A DNA stretch of 7,336 nucleotides from an uncultured Lachnospiraceae bacterium (lineage in GTDB: Bacteria > Bacillota > Clostridia > Lachnospirales > Lachnospiraceae), in NCBI GenBank assembly GCA_947068385.1, contig CAMTBF010000172.1:1-7336 (forward strand), written 5' to 3'. The notes under the pieces are model-generated. The model did no database searches. It had not been told where the DNA came from and saw only the letters and a program-made list of their open reading frames with translations. The number at the start of each line of letters is the position of its first letter. Position 1 is the first letter of the stretch. A program made the position numbers and the translations under genes. Positions 1 through 6,338 of the stretch are shown here, one piece after another.

Positions 1-1
1 T

Positions 2-817
2 TTCTATCGGGAATACGGGGTGGGGAAGTTCGGCCTGCACAAATCCTTCCGCATCCAGCAAGGGCCCCGGATCGAGCCGATCCTCAACATCGCCCATGTG
101 AAGCTGGACGACCTGGTGGGCTATGAGCAGCAGAAGCAGAAGCTGCGGGACAACACGGAGGCCTTCGTCTCCGGGCGGAAGGCCAACAACTGCCTGCTCT
201 TCGGCGATGCGGGCACGGGGAAGTCCTCCTGCATCAAGGCCATCGCCAACGAGTACTACCACAGGGGCCTGCGGGTGATAGAGGTGTACAAGCACCAGTT
301 CCAGGATCTGAACGGCGTGATAAGCCAGATAAAGAGCCGCAACTACAAATTCATCATTTTCATGGATGATTTGAGCTTCGAGGACTTCGAGATCGAATAT
401 AAATATCTAAAGGCGGTGATCGAGGGCGGGCTGGAGAAGAAGCCGGAGAACGTGCTGATCTACGCCACCTCCAACCGCCGCCATCTGATCCGGGAGAACT
501 ACGGCGACAAGACCGAGGACGGGCACCTGCCGGAGATCCGCCAGGACATGCACACCAGCGACACGGTGCAGGAGAAGCTGTCCCTGGTGTACCGCTTCGG
601 CGTCACCATCTACTTCGGCGCGCCGGACAAGAAGCGCTTCCAGGAGATCGTGGGGGCGCTGGCGGACAGGCACGGGATCGGGATGCCGAGGGAGGAGCTG
701 CTGGCCGAGGCCAACAAATGGGAGCTGTCCCACGGAGGCCTCTCCGGCCGGACGGCCCAGCAGTTCATCGATTATATATTGGGGACGGGGAACAAATCCC
801 ACATGCGGGAGCTTTAA
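2..817 (+). CDS. DUF815-family AAA+ ATPase, 5' partial
   Basis: The reading frame is open from the left edge ([18 protein letters not shown]), and this stretch looks like the interior of a DUF815 protein. The true start therefore lies upstream and the GTG at 20 is probably not it. Family members are usually around 400 residues or more; 271 are visible. A P-loop ATPase core is clear: Walker [10 protein letters not shown] (nt 203-229, Lys codon 221-223), Walker B IIFMDD (Asp pair at nt 365-370), sensor-1-like YATSNRRH (about nt 463-486), a candidate arginine finger in LVYRFGV, and a sensor-2-like GGLSGR near the C-terminus. No signal peptide or membrane segment is visible in the part present, so it is probably cytoplasmic. 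The biochemical role of DUF815 proteins is not established to my knowledge. It ends 25 nt before the ppx-like gene and is probably co-transcribed with it. Family call is confident; function unknown. Confidence 0.9.
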   Translation, partial: FYREYGVGKFGLHKSFRIQQGPRIEPILNIAHVKLDDLVGYEQQKQKLRDNTEAFVSGRKANNCLLFGDAGTGKSSCIKAIANEYYHRGLRVIEVYKHQFQDLNGVISQIKSRNYKFIIFMDDLSFEDFEIEYKYLKAVIEGGLEKKPENVLIYATSNRRHLIRENYGDKTEDGHLPEIRQDMHTSDTVQEKLSLVYRFGVTIYFGAPDKKRFQEIVGALADRHGIGMPREELLAEANKWELSHGGLSGRTAQQFIDYILGTGNKSHMREL

Positions 818-826
818 TATAAATTT

Positions 827-835
827 AGGAGGTGA
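827..835 (+). promoter_or_regulatory. Ribosome binding site of the Ppx/GppA gene
   Basis: AGGAGGTGA is a near-perfect anti-16S match. It lies 10 nt before ATG 843 and 4 nt before an in-frame TTG at 837. ATG 843 is preferred because it is the stronger codon and 4 nt is tight spacing. The choice changes the protein by only two residues. Confidence 0.8.
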
Positions 836-842
836 TTTGTGG

Positions 843-2381
843 ATGGGCATCAGGACTTTTGCTGCCATCGACGTGGGCAGCTATGAACTGACGCTGAAGA
901 TATTTGAATTTTCCGGCAAAAACAACATGCGGGAGATCGACTGCGTCAGCAAGCGCCTGGATCTGGGCTCCGATACCTACGCCACGGGCAAGATCGGCAA
1001 CGAGAAGATGGATGAGCTCTGTCGGACGCTGAATGACTTCTCCGGTATCATGAAGGCCTACAAGGTGGAGAACTACAAGGCTTACGGCACCAGCGCCATC
1101 CGGGAGACGGAGAACACCACCATCGTGCAGGACAGGATAGCCCAGCGCACGGGAATCAAGGTGGAGATCCTGAGCAATTCCGAGCAGCGGTTCATGGACT
1201 ACAAATCCGTCGCGTCAAAGGGGGAGAGCTTCCGGAAGATCATCGAGGAGAAGACGGCCATCCTGGACATCGGGGGAGGCAGCATCCAGCTGTCGCTGTT
1301 CGACAAGGACACGCTGGTCTCCACCCAGAACGTGCGTCTGGGCGTGCTGCGGATCCAGGACTATCTGAACCGCTTCGCGGTGAAGGGCTCCCAGATGGAG
1401 GAGGTCATCTACGAGATGGCCATGGCCAGGCTGGATACATACGAGAAGCTCTACCTGAAGGACAGGGGGATACAGAACCTGATCATCGTGGACGACTATC
1501 TCTCGCCCTGGGCCGTGAAGAAGAGCGGCGGGGACAGCAGCAAGGCGGTCCTGGACGCGGAGGACTTCGAAAGGATGTTCGAGGTGCTGCGCAGCCAGAA
1601 TCAGGAGAAGATCGCCGCTGCCATGGACATCCCCCAGGAGAGGGTCTCGCTGGTGTTCATCAGCGCGGTGCTGATCAACTGCATCGCGGAGCTGATGGGG
1701 GTGAAGCGGATCTGGGCGCCGGGGGTGACGCTCTGCGACGGCATCGCTTATGAGTACGCGGAGAAGATCAAGATGTTCCGCGGGGAGCACGACTTCGAGG
1801 AGGACATCATCGCCTGCGCTTTCAACATCAGCAAGCGGTACATGGTGAGCAGGAAGCGCTCCGAGATCCTGGACAATATCGCCACCACCATCTTTGACAG
1901 CATCCGGAAGATCCATGGGCTGGGCAAGCGGGAACGGCTCTATCTGCGGCTGGCGGCGATCCTCCATGACTGCGGGAAATATATCAGCCTGGTGGATACG
2001 GGGGAGACCTCCTACCAGATCATCATGGCCACGGAGATCATCGGCCTGTCCAACCAGGAGCGGGAGATCGTGGCGAATGTGGTGCGGTTCAACCACAGCA
2101 GGTTCATCTATGACGTGCAGCGCACGGGCAGCCTGGAGCGGGAGGCCTTCCTGGTGGTGGCCAAGCTGACGGCCATCCTGCGCCTGGCAAGCTGCCTGGA
2201 CAGGAGCCACAAGCAGAAGCTGAAAGGCCTGCGTGCCACGTTCAAGGACGGCCAGCTGATCCTCACCGTGGATACCCAGGAGGACATCATCCTGGAGAAG
2301 GGCTTCGTGGAGGACAACGCGGATTTCTTCGAAGAGGTGTTCAGCGTGGAGCCGGTGCTGAAGCAGAGAAAACTATTTTGA
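843..2381 (+). CDS. ppx: Ppx/GppA-family phosphatase with C-terminal HD-like domain
   Basis: This 512-residue protein belongs to the exopolyphosphatase / pppGpp phosphohydrolase family (ASKHA fold), which removes terminal phosphate from polyP or pppGpp in the cytoplasm. The N-terminal half (about 1-295) carries phosphate-1 AAIDVGSYEL (Asp10), YGTSAIRETEN (Arg87), LSNSEQR (Glu114, aligned with the catalytic Glu121 of E. coli Ppx) and LDIGGGSIQL (Asp142, Gly144-146). The C-terminal part (about 310-512) is helical and HD-like, with HDCGKY at His375-Asp376. Several signature positions differ from classical enzymes: SNS is replaced by SYE in motif 1, SGxEEA by SNSEQR, and the Glu of GGGSTEL by Gln149. 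The HD domain lacks the usual HHKHS-type histidines. Family membership is confident, but polyP hydrolysis is inferred mainly from the adjacent ppk gene 23 nt downstream. A GppA-like, regulatory or nucleotide-sensing role is possible. Confidence 0.87.
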   Translation: MGIRTFAAIDVGSYELTLKIFEFSGKNNMREIDCVSKRLDLGSDTYATGKIGNEKMDELCRTLNDFSGIMKAYKVENYKAYGTSAIRETENTTIVQDRIAQRTGIKVEILSNSEQRFMDYKSVASKGESFRKIIEEKTAILDIGGGSIQLSLFDKDTLVSTQNVRLGVLRIQDYLNRFAVKGSQMEEVIYEMAMARLDTYEKLYLKDRGIQNLIIVDDYLSPWAVKKSGGDSSKAVLDAEDFERMFEVLRSQNQEKIAAAMDIPQERVSLVFISAVLINCIAELMGVKRIWAPGVTLCDGIAYEYAEKIKMFRGEHDFEEDIIACAFNISKRYMVSRKRSEILDNIATTIFDSIRKIHGLGKRERLYLRLAAILHDCGKYISLVDTGETSYQIIMATEIIGLSNQEREIVANVVRFNHSRFIYDVQRTGSLEREAFLVVAKLTAILRLASCLDRSHKQKLKGLRATFKDGQLILTVDTQEDIILEKGFVEDNADFFEEVFSVEPVLKQRKLF

Positions 2382-2390
2382 GACAGGCAT

Positions 2391-2397
2391 GGGGGTG
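2391..2397 (+). promoter_or_regulatory. Weak ribosome binding site of ppk
   Basis: GGGGGTG lies 7 nt before ATG 2405 and is the best Shine-Dalgarno candidate in the 23-nt gap after the ppx stop. It is weaker than the sites before the ppx-like gene and the 87-codon gene, so ppk translation may depend on coupling to the upstream gene. Confidence 0.45.
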
Positions 2398-2404
2398 TCG
2401 AGTT

Positions 2405-4555
2405 ATGGAAGAAATGCATTCCGTGGAAGAAATCGATTTCTACGATCCTGAATACTATACGAACAGGGAGCTGAGCTGGATCCTGTTCAACCACAGGGTA
2501 CTGAACGAGGCCAGGGACAAGTCCACGCTCCTGTTCGAGAGGCTGAAGTTCCTGAGCATCACGGCCTCCAACCTGGACGAGTTCTTCATGATCCGGGTGG
2601 CTTCCCTGCGGGACATGGTGCACGCCAAGTACCAGAAGCCGGACATAGCGGGGCTGACGCCGGGGAGGCAGCTGGAGCTCCTCAGCGTGGCGATCCACCA
2701 GCTTGTGGAGCTGCAGTACTCCACCTACAACCGTTCGCTGGTGCCGAAGCTGAAGCAGAACGGCCTGCAGATCGTGGGCAGGCATGAGGATCTGACGAAG
2801 AAGGAAACGGTCTTCGTGGACAAATATTTCGAGGAGAACGTGTATCCGGTGCTGACGCCCATGGCGGTGGACTCCTCCAGGCCTTTTCCGCTGATTCGGA
2901 ACAAGACCCTGAACATCGCCGCCCTGGTGCGCAAGAAGGACATCGGCGAGGAGCTGGAGTTCGCCACGGTGCAGGTGCCGAGCGTCCTGAGCCGGGTGGT
3001 GGAGCTGCCCGCGGACGGGAAGATGCGCAAGGTCATCTTCCTGGAGGAGATCATAGAGCGGAACATGCACAAGCTGTTCCTGAACTATGACATCGTATGC
3101 GCGTACCCGTTCAGGATCATGCGCAATGCCGACCTGACCATCGAGGAGGACGAGGCGGCGGATCTCCTGAAGGAAATCGAGAAGCAGCTGAAGAAGCGCC
3201 AGTGGGGCGAGGCCATCCGGCTGGAGGTGGCGGCCCACTGCGACAAGAGGCTGCTGCGGATCCTGGAGGAGGAGCTCCACATCGAGGAGGACAATCTGTA
3301 CGTCATAGACGGGCCCCTGGATCTGACGGTACTGATGAAGATGTACGGCCTGGAGGGCTTCGACCACCTGAAGGCCCCGAAATATACGCCCCAGCCGGTG
3401 CCCCAGCTGCCGCCGGGCTGCAGGATCTTCGACGAGATCCGCAAGGGGGACATCCTCCTGCACCATCCCTACCAGACCTTCGCGCCGGTGGTGGAATTCA
3501 TCCGCCAGGCGGCAAAGGATCCGGAGGTGCTGGCCATCAAGCAGACCCTGTACCGGGTCAGCGGCAATTCCCCGATCATCGCGGCCCTGGCCCTGGCGGC
3601 GGAGAACGGCAAGCAGGTGTCCGTGCTGGTGGAGCTGAAGGCCCGCTTCGACGAGGAGAACAACATCGTCTGGGCCAGGATGCTGGAGAAGGCGGGGTGC
3701 CATGTGATCTACGGCCTGGTGGGGCTGAAGACCCACAGCAAGATCACGCTGGTGGTGCGCCGGGAGGAGGACGGCATCAGGCGCTATGTCCATCTGGGCA
3801 CGGGGAACTACAACGATGCCACGGCCAAGCTCTATACGGATATCGGGCTGTTCACCTGCTCCGAGGCCATCGGAGAGGACGCCACGGCCGTCTTCAACAT
3901 GCTGTCCGGCTATTCGGAGCCGTTGGCGTGGAACAAGCTGTCTTTGGCGCCGCTGTGGCTGAAGAACCGGTTCCTCTATCTCATCGACAGGGAGAAGAAG
4001 GCCGCCCAGGCAGGGAGGCCGGCCCGCATCATCGCCAAGATGAATTCCCTCTGCGACCAGGACGTGATCGCGGCGCTGTACAGCGCTGCCTCCGCGGGGG
4101 TGAAGATAGACCTGATCGTGCGGGGCATCTGCTGCCTCAAGACCGGCATCAAGGGCGTCAGCGAGAATATCACGGTGCGCTCCATCGTGGGGAATTTCCT
4201 GGAGCACGGCAGAATATTCTATTTTGAGAACGATCAGGACTACGAGATCTACTGCGGCAGCGCGGACTGGATGCCCAGGAACCTGGAGCGCCGGGTGGAG
4301 ATCCTGTTCCCGGTGGACCGGCCGGAGCTGAAGGAGAAGCTGCTCCACATCCTGCAAAGCCAGCTGGCCGACAACATCAAGGCATCCGTGCTGAAGCCTG
4401 ACGGCACCTACACAAGGGCCAGCAAGAGGGGCAGGCAGGCGTACTGCTCCCAGGAGGCCTTCTGCCAGGAGGCCATGGCCGAGGCGAAGCGGATGTACAG
4501 AGAGGAAGAGCAGATGACAAGGACGTTCATACCGGAGACCAGCCATGGGGAATGA
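2405..4555 (+). CDS. ppk1: Polyphosphate kinase 1 (PPK1)
   Basis: PPK1 reversibly transfers the gamma phosphate of ATP onto a growing inorganic polyphosphate chain. The 716-residue length fits the family (about 690-720). Visible in order are the N-terminal signature NRELSWILFNHRVLNEA, the ITASNLDEFFMIRVASLRD block, the central PPK domain, and two phospholipase-D-like C-terminal domains. Residues expected from the E. coli enzyme are all present at a constant offset of nine: Arg384 (TLYRVSGNSP), Arg414 (LKARFDEENN), His444 (KTHSK, the position autophosphorylated in E. coli), His463 (YVHLGTGNYND) and His601 (FLEHGRIF). An intact active enzyme is therefore expected. ATG 2405 was chosen over the in-frame TTG 2378, which overlaps the ppx stop and lacks a good binding site; residues from the NREL motif onward are unaffected. 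The 3' end overlaps maf by 11 nt. Confidence 0.97.
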   Translation: MEEMHSVEEIDFYDPEYYTNRELSWILFNHRVLNEARDKSTLLFERLKFLSITASNLDEFFMIRVASLRDMVHAKYQKPDIAGLTPGRQLELLSVAIHQLVELQYSTYNRSLVPKLKQNGLQIVGRHEDLTKKETVFVDKYFEENVYPVLTPMAVDSSRPFPLIRNKTLNIAALVRKKDIGEELEFATVQVPSVLSRVVELPADGKMRKVIFLEEIIERNMHKLFLNYDIVCAYPFRIMRNADLTIEEDEAADLLKEIEKQLKKRQWGEAIRLEVAAHCDKRLLRILEEELHIEEDNLYVIDGPLDLTVLMKMYGLEGFDHLKAPKYTPQPVPQLPPGCRIFDEIRKGDILLHHPYQTFAPVVEFIRQAAKDPEVLAIKQTLYRVSGNSPIIAALALAAENGKQVSVLVELKARFDEENNIVWARMLEKAGCHVIYGLVGLKTHSKITLVVRREEDGIRRYVHLGTGNYNDATAKLYTDIGLFTCSEAIGEDATAVFNMLSGYSEPLAWNKLSLAPLWLKNRFLYLIDREKKAAQAGRPARIIAKMNSLCDQDVIAALYSAASAGVKIDLIVRGICCLKTGIKGVSENITVRSIVGNFLEHGRIFYFENDQDYEIYCGSADWMPRNLERRVEILFPVDRPELKEKLLHILQSQLADNIKASVLKPDGTYTRASKRGRQAYCSQEAFCQEAMAEAKRMYREEEQMTRTFIPETSHGE

Positions 4556-5201
4556 GGGGAAGAAAGGGACGAGGATCGTACTGGCATCGGCCTCGCCCCG
4601 CAGGAGGGAGCTGCTGGCCCAGATAGGGCTTGGCTTTGAGGTGATGGTCAGCGACGTGGAGGAGAAGGTGAGCGCCACGCTGCCGGAGCAGGTGGTGGAG
4701 GAGCTGTCCGCCCGGAAGGCGGAGGCGGTGCTTGCGGCGCTTGGAGACAGCGGGGAGGATCTGCTGGTCATCGGCGCGGATACGGTGGTGGCGCTGGATG
4801 GGCAGATCCTGGGCAAGCCCCATAGCCCCCGGGAGGCCGCTGAGATGCTGCGGCAGCTGTCAGGGAGGGCGCATGCGGTGTATACCGGCGTGACGCTTCT
4901 GTACCGTCCCGGCGGCTTGGGGGACGTCCCGGAGCCGTCCGCGTCCGGGGAGGCCTCCGGGAGCCCGGGCATCCCACGGCGCAGGGTGTTCCACGAGAGG
5001 ACGGATGTAGACCTGTGCCCCCTGACGGAGGCGGAGATCGCCTTCTATGTATCCACCGGCGACTGCATGGACAAGGCGGGGGCCTACGGCATCCAGGGAA
5101 TCTTCGCCAGGTACGTGAAGGGCATCACGGGGGATTACAACAATGTAGTAGGCCTGCCGGTGGGCAGGCTGTACCAGGAAGCAAAGGAATGGATTGTATG
5201 A
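4545..5201 (+). CDS. maf: Maf family nucleoside triphosphate pyrophosphatase (probable dTTP/UTP type)
   Basis: Maf proteins hydrolyse nucleoside triphosphates to monophosphate plus pyrophosphate, cleaning modified or excess NTPs, and some have been linked to septum formation. Signatures are LASASPRRRELL (residues 13-24), SARKAEAV, VIGADTVVALDG with the catalytic Asp79, GKPHSPREAAEMLRQLSG, VYTGVTL, and DKAGAYGIQG (Asp176, Gln184). The Gln in GIQG is typical of the YhdE-type dTTP/UTP subgroup rather than the YceF m7GTP subgroup. At 218 residues it is longer than the common 190-200. The excess is a Gly/Pro/Ser-rich insert at about 123-145, between VYTGVTLLYR and RVFHERTDV. ATG 4545 lies within the 3' end of ppk, with GGAGA at 4534-4538 as binding site. 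The 11-nt overlap suggests translational coupling. Confidence 0.94.
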   Translation: MGNEGKKGTRIVLASASPRRRELLAQIGLGFEVMVSDVEEKVSATLPEQVVEELSARKAEAVLAALGDSGEDLLVIGADTVVALDGQILGKPHSPREAAEMLRQLSGRAHAVYTGVTLLYRPGGLGDVPEPSASGEASGSPGIPRRRVFHERTDVDLCPLTEAEIAFYVSTGDCMDKAGAYGIQGIFARYVKGITGDYNNVVGLPVGRLYQEAKEWIV

Positions 5202-5851
5202 TGAAAAAAGCGGTGATTTTCGACCTGGACGGGACGCTGTCCGATTCTATCCACAGCATAAAATACAGCGGCGACAGGACGATGGAAAAGTTCGGGTACG
5301 GCCCTTTTACCGAGGAGCAGTATAAGTATTTCGTGGGGGACGGCGCCAGGAACCTGGTCAAGCGGGCGCTGGCGGCAGGAGGGGATACCGAGCTTTCGCA
5401 TTTCCAGGAGGCGTATGCCCTGTACAGGGAGATATTCAGGGAGAACTGCATGTACCAGGTGCGCCCCTATGACGGCATTCCGGAGCTGCTGGCTACCCTG
5501 AAGGTACAGCATGTGAAGATAGCGGTCCTTTCCAATAAGCCCCATGCGGAGACCGTCAACGTGATAGAGACCCTGTTCGGAAAGGGGTATTTCGACGTGA
5601 TAGAGGGCCAGAAGGAGGGCATGGCGATCAAGCCCAGCCCGGAGGGCGTGTTCCGGATCCTGGAGCAGATCGGCCTGGGGGCGGAGGATCTGCTCTATCT
5701 GGGCGACACGGCCACGGACATGAGGACGGGGAAGGGCGCAGGGGCCTTTACCGTAGGCGCGCTCTGGGGCTTCCGGGACAGGGCGGAGCTGGAGGAGGGC
5801 GGGGCGGACGCCGTCATCGAGTACCCGCTGGAGCTGCTGCGGTTCACCTGA
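5198..5851 (+). CDS. HAD-family hydrolase, phosphoglycolate phosphatase-like
   Basis: This 217-residue HAD phosphatase of the Gph/PpaX-like type (alpha-helical cap between motifs I and II) has all four HAD motifs. Motif I is VIFDLDGTLSD (nucleophile Asp9, acid/base Asp11), motif II is VLSNKPH (Ser112), motif III is Lys145 in AIKPSPEG, and motif IV is LGDTATDM (Asp170, Asp174). The cap carries VGDGARNLVKRAL, typical of phosphoglycolate phosphatase homologues. Substrate cannot be assigned from sequence; phosphoglycolate, pyrophosphate or another small phosphoester are all plausible. ATG 5198 overlaps the maf stop by 4 nt (ATGA), with AAGGA at 5184-5188 as binding site 9 nt upstream. The adjacent ATG 5201 is the alternative. 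An in-frame extension upstream to 5015 lies wholly inside maf and is not real. No convincing terminator follows it. Confidence 0.92.
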   Translation: MMKKAVIFDLDGTLSDSIHSIKYSGDRTMEKFGYGPFTEEQYKYFVGDGARNLVKRALAAGGDTELSHFQEAYALYREIFRENCMYQVRPYDGIPELLATLKVQHVKIAVLSNKPHAETVNVIETLFGKGYFDVIEGQKEGMAIKPSPEGVFRILEQIGLGAEDLLYLGDTATDMRTGKGAGAFTVGALWGFRDRAELEEGGADAVIEYPLELLRFT

Positions 5852-5899
5852 GGGATCCGGCATGTCGAAAATTATACAAATCGGAGAATTTGGGGCCGC

Positions 5900-5923
5900 T
5901 TTTTTGGTAATTTTTTGGAAAAA
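5900..5923. other. Phased T/A tracts upstream of the promoter
   Basis: TTTTTTGG occurs at 5900-5907 and again at 5911-5918, exactly 11 nt apart, followed by AAAAA at 5919-5923. Tracts spaced by about one helical turn suggest intrinsically bent DNA. They end about 20 nt before the -35 box at 5945, so they could act like a distal UP element. This is read from the sequence only. Confidence 0.4.
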
Positions 5924-5944
5924 GAATAGGAATCCTAGAAAATA

Positions 5945-5973
5945 TTGACAGAGGCACCTGATCGTATTATCAT
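5945..5973 (+). promoter_or_regulatory. Sigma-A (housekeeping) promoter for the 87-codon gene
   Basis: A consensus -35 TTGACA (5945-5950) is followed after exactly 17 nt by TATCAT (5968-5973), a 5/6 match to TATAAT. Transcription would start near 5980, giving a leader of about 30 nt before ATG 6012. The local DNA is AT-rich, unlike the genes before it. This indicates that the small downstream gene has its own transcription independent of the upstream operon. Confidence 0.82.
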
Positions 5974-5998
5974 GTGAATTAGATCTTCATTAACTCAT

Positions 5999-6004
5999 AG
6001 GAGG
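5999..6004 (+). promoter_or_regulatory. Strong ribosome binding site of the 87-codon gene
   Basis: AGGAGG lies 7 nt before ATG 6012 and is separated from it by an A-rich spacer. This is a near-ideal arrangement for efficient initiation, and it fixes the start codon. Confidence 0.85.
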
Positions 6005-6011
6005 GAAAAAA

Positions 6012-6275
6012 ATGCAGCAATTTGACGATGACGTATTGGAGTGCTTTTTAGAAAACCAGCTACAGCTGTTCCCCGAAAAGGTGGCAGAGACACTGGAGGA
6101 GGCTGAAGATTTTCTGGAAGACTGCATGGCTGTGGTAGTCGATTCCGTCGAAGAAGTGATCGAGTACTTCGAAGAGGAAGGCATTGATACGGAAGGCGTC
6201 ATGGACGAGGAGATTCTGGACGCGGACGAAGTGTTCGACATCGGCGATGGCAGATATCTGATAGTGGAAGGCTGA
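6012..6275 (+). CDS. Small hyper-acidic conserved-type protein of unknown function
   Basis: The gene encodes 87 residues, of which 31 are Asp or Glu and only two are Lys or Arg, for a net charge near -29. There is no signal peptide or membrane segment. It has two cysteines (Cys11, Cys38). Two amphipathic acidic stretches (about 24-38 and 44-56) flank a short hydrophobic AVVV, and the C-terminus DGRYLIVEG looks like a beta-strand. It is clearly a real gene: it has a consensus promoter, a strong binding site and its own terminator. I recall, without being able to verify it, that small acidic proteins resembling this occur in Lachnospiraceae and are sometimes labelled glyoxalase. Nothing here supports that label: there are no histidine metal ligands and it is far too short. 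Function unknown. GC content is visibly lower than in the polyP operon. Confidence 0.88.
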   Translation: MQQFDDDVLECFLENQLQLFPEKVAETLEEAEDFLEDCMAVVVDSVEEVIEYFEEEGIDTEGVMDEEILDADEVFDIGDGRYLIVEG

Positions 6276-6293
6276 GGAGCAGGGATTGGGGAC

Positions 6294-6328
6294 AAAAAAG
6301 GGCTGTCTTAAGGGACAGCCTCTTTTTT
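6294..6328. terminator. Bidirectional Rho-independent terminator
   Basis: A perfect 7-bp stem, GGCTGTC (6301-6307) with GACAGCC (6314-6320), closes a short loop that a T-G pair can shrink to TAAG. It is flanked by AAAAAA (6294-6299) on the left and TTTTTT (6323-6328) on the right, giving a U-tract on either strand. It sits between the stop of the acidic-protein gene (6275) and the stop of the convergent PHP gene (6339), so it can end both transcripts. Confidence 0.93.
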
Positions 6329-6338
6329 GCCTTCTTTT

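Noticed and set aside
20..22. GTG as the start of the DUF815 gene
   Set aside because: The frame is open to the left edge, and the upstream residues FYREYG match the kind of sequence found inside DUF815 proteins. There is no binding site before the GTG.
1215..2210. A 331-codon minus-strand frame inside the Ppx/GppA gene
   Set aside because: Same shadow composition (His, Leu, Asp, Pro-rich), no binding site and no domain. It lies entirely within a well-supported gene.
3097..4227. A 376-codon plus-strand frame inside ppk
   Set aside because: The translation is almost all Gly, Arg, Ala, Pro, Gln and His, typical of an out-of-frame read of GC-rich DNA.
2108..4972. A 954-codon open frame on the minus strand opposite ppk and maf
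   Set aside because: It is antisense to PPK1 and Maf, which have intact family motifs. Its translation is rich in Leu, Gln, His, Val and Arg with no recognisable domain, as expected for the shadow of a GC-rich coding strand with few minus-strand stops.
5015..5197. Upstream in-frame extension of the HAD gene
   Set aside because: It lies inside the conserved C-terminal part of maf, encodes Gly/Arg/His-rich sequence, and would put the DLDGT motif about 60 residues too far from the N-terminus.
5900..5916. T-runs as a Rho-independent terminator of the HAD operon
   Set aside because: No stable GC-rich hairpin directly precedes either T-run. The repeats fit phased tracts upstream of the promoter better.
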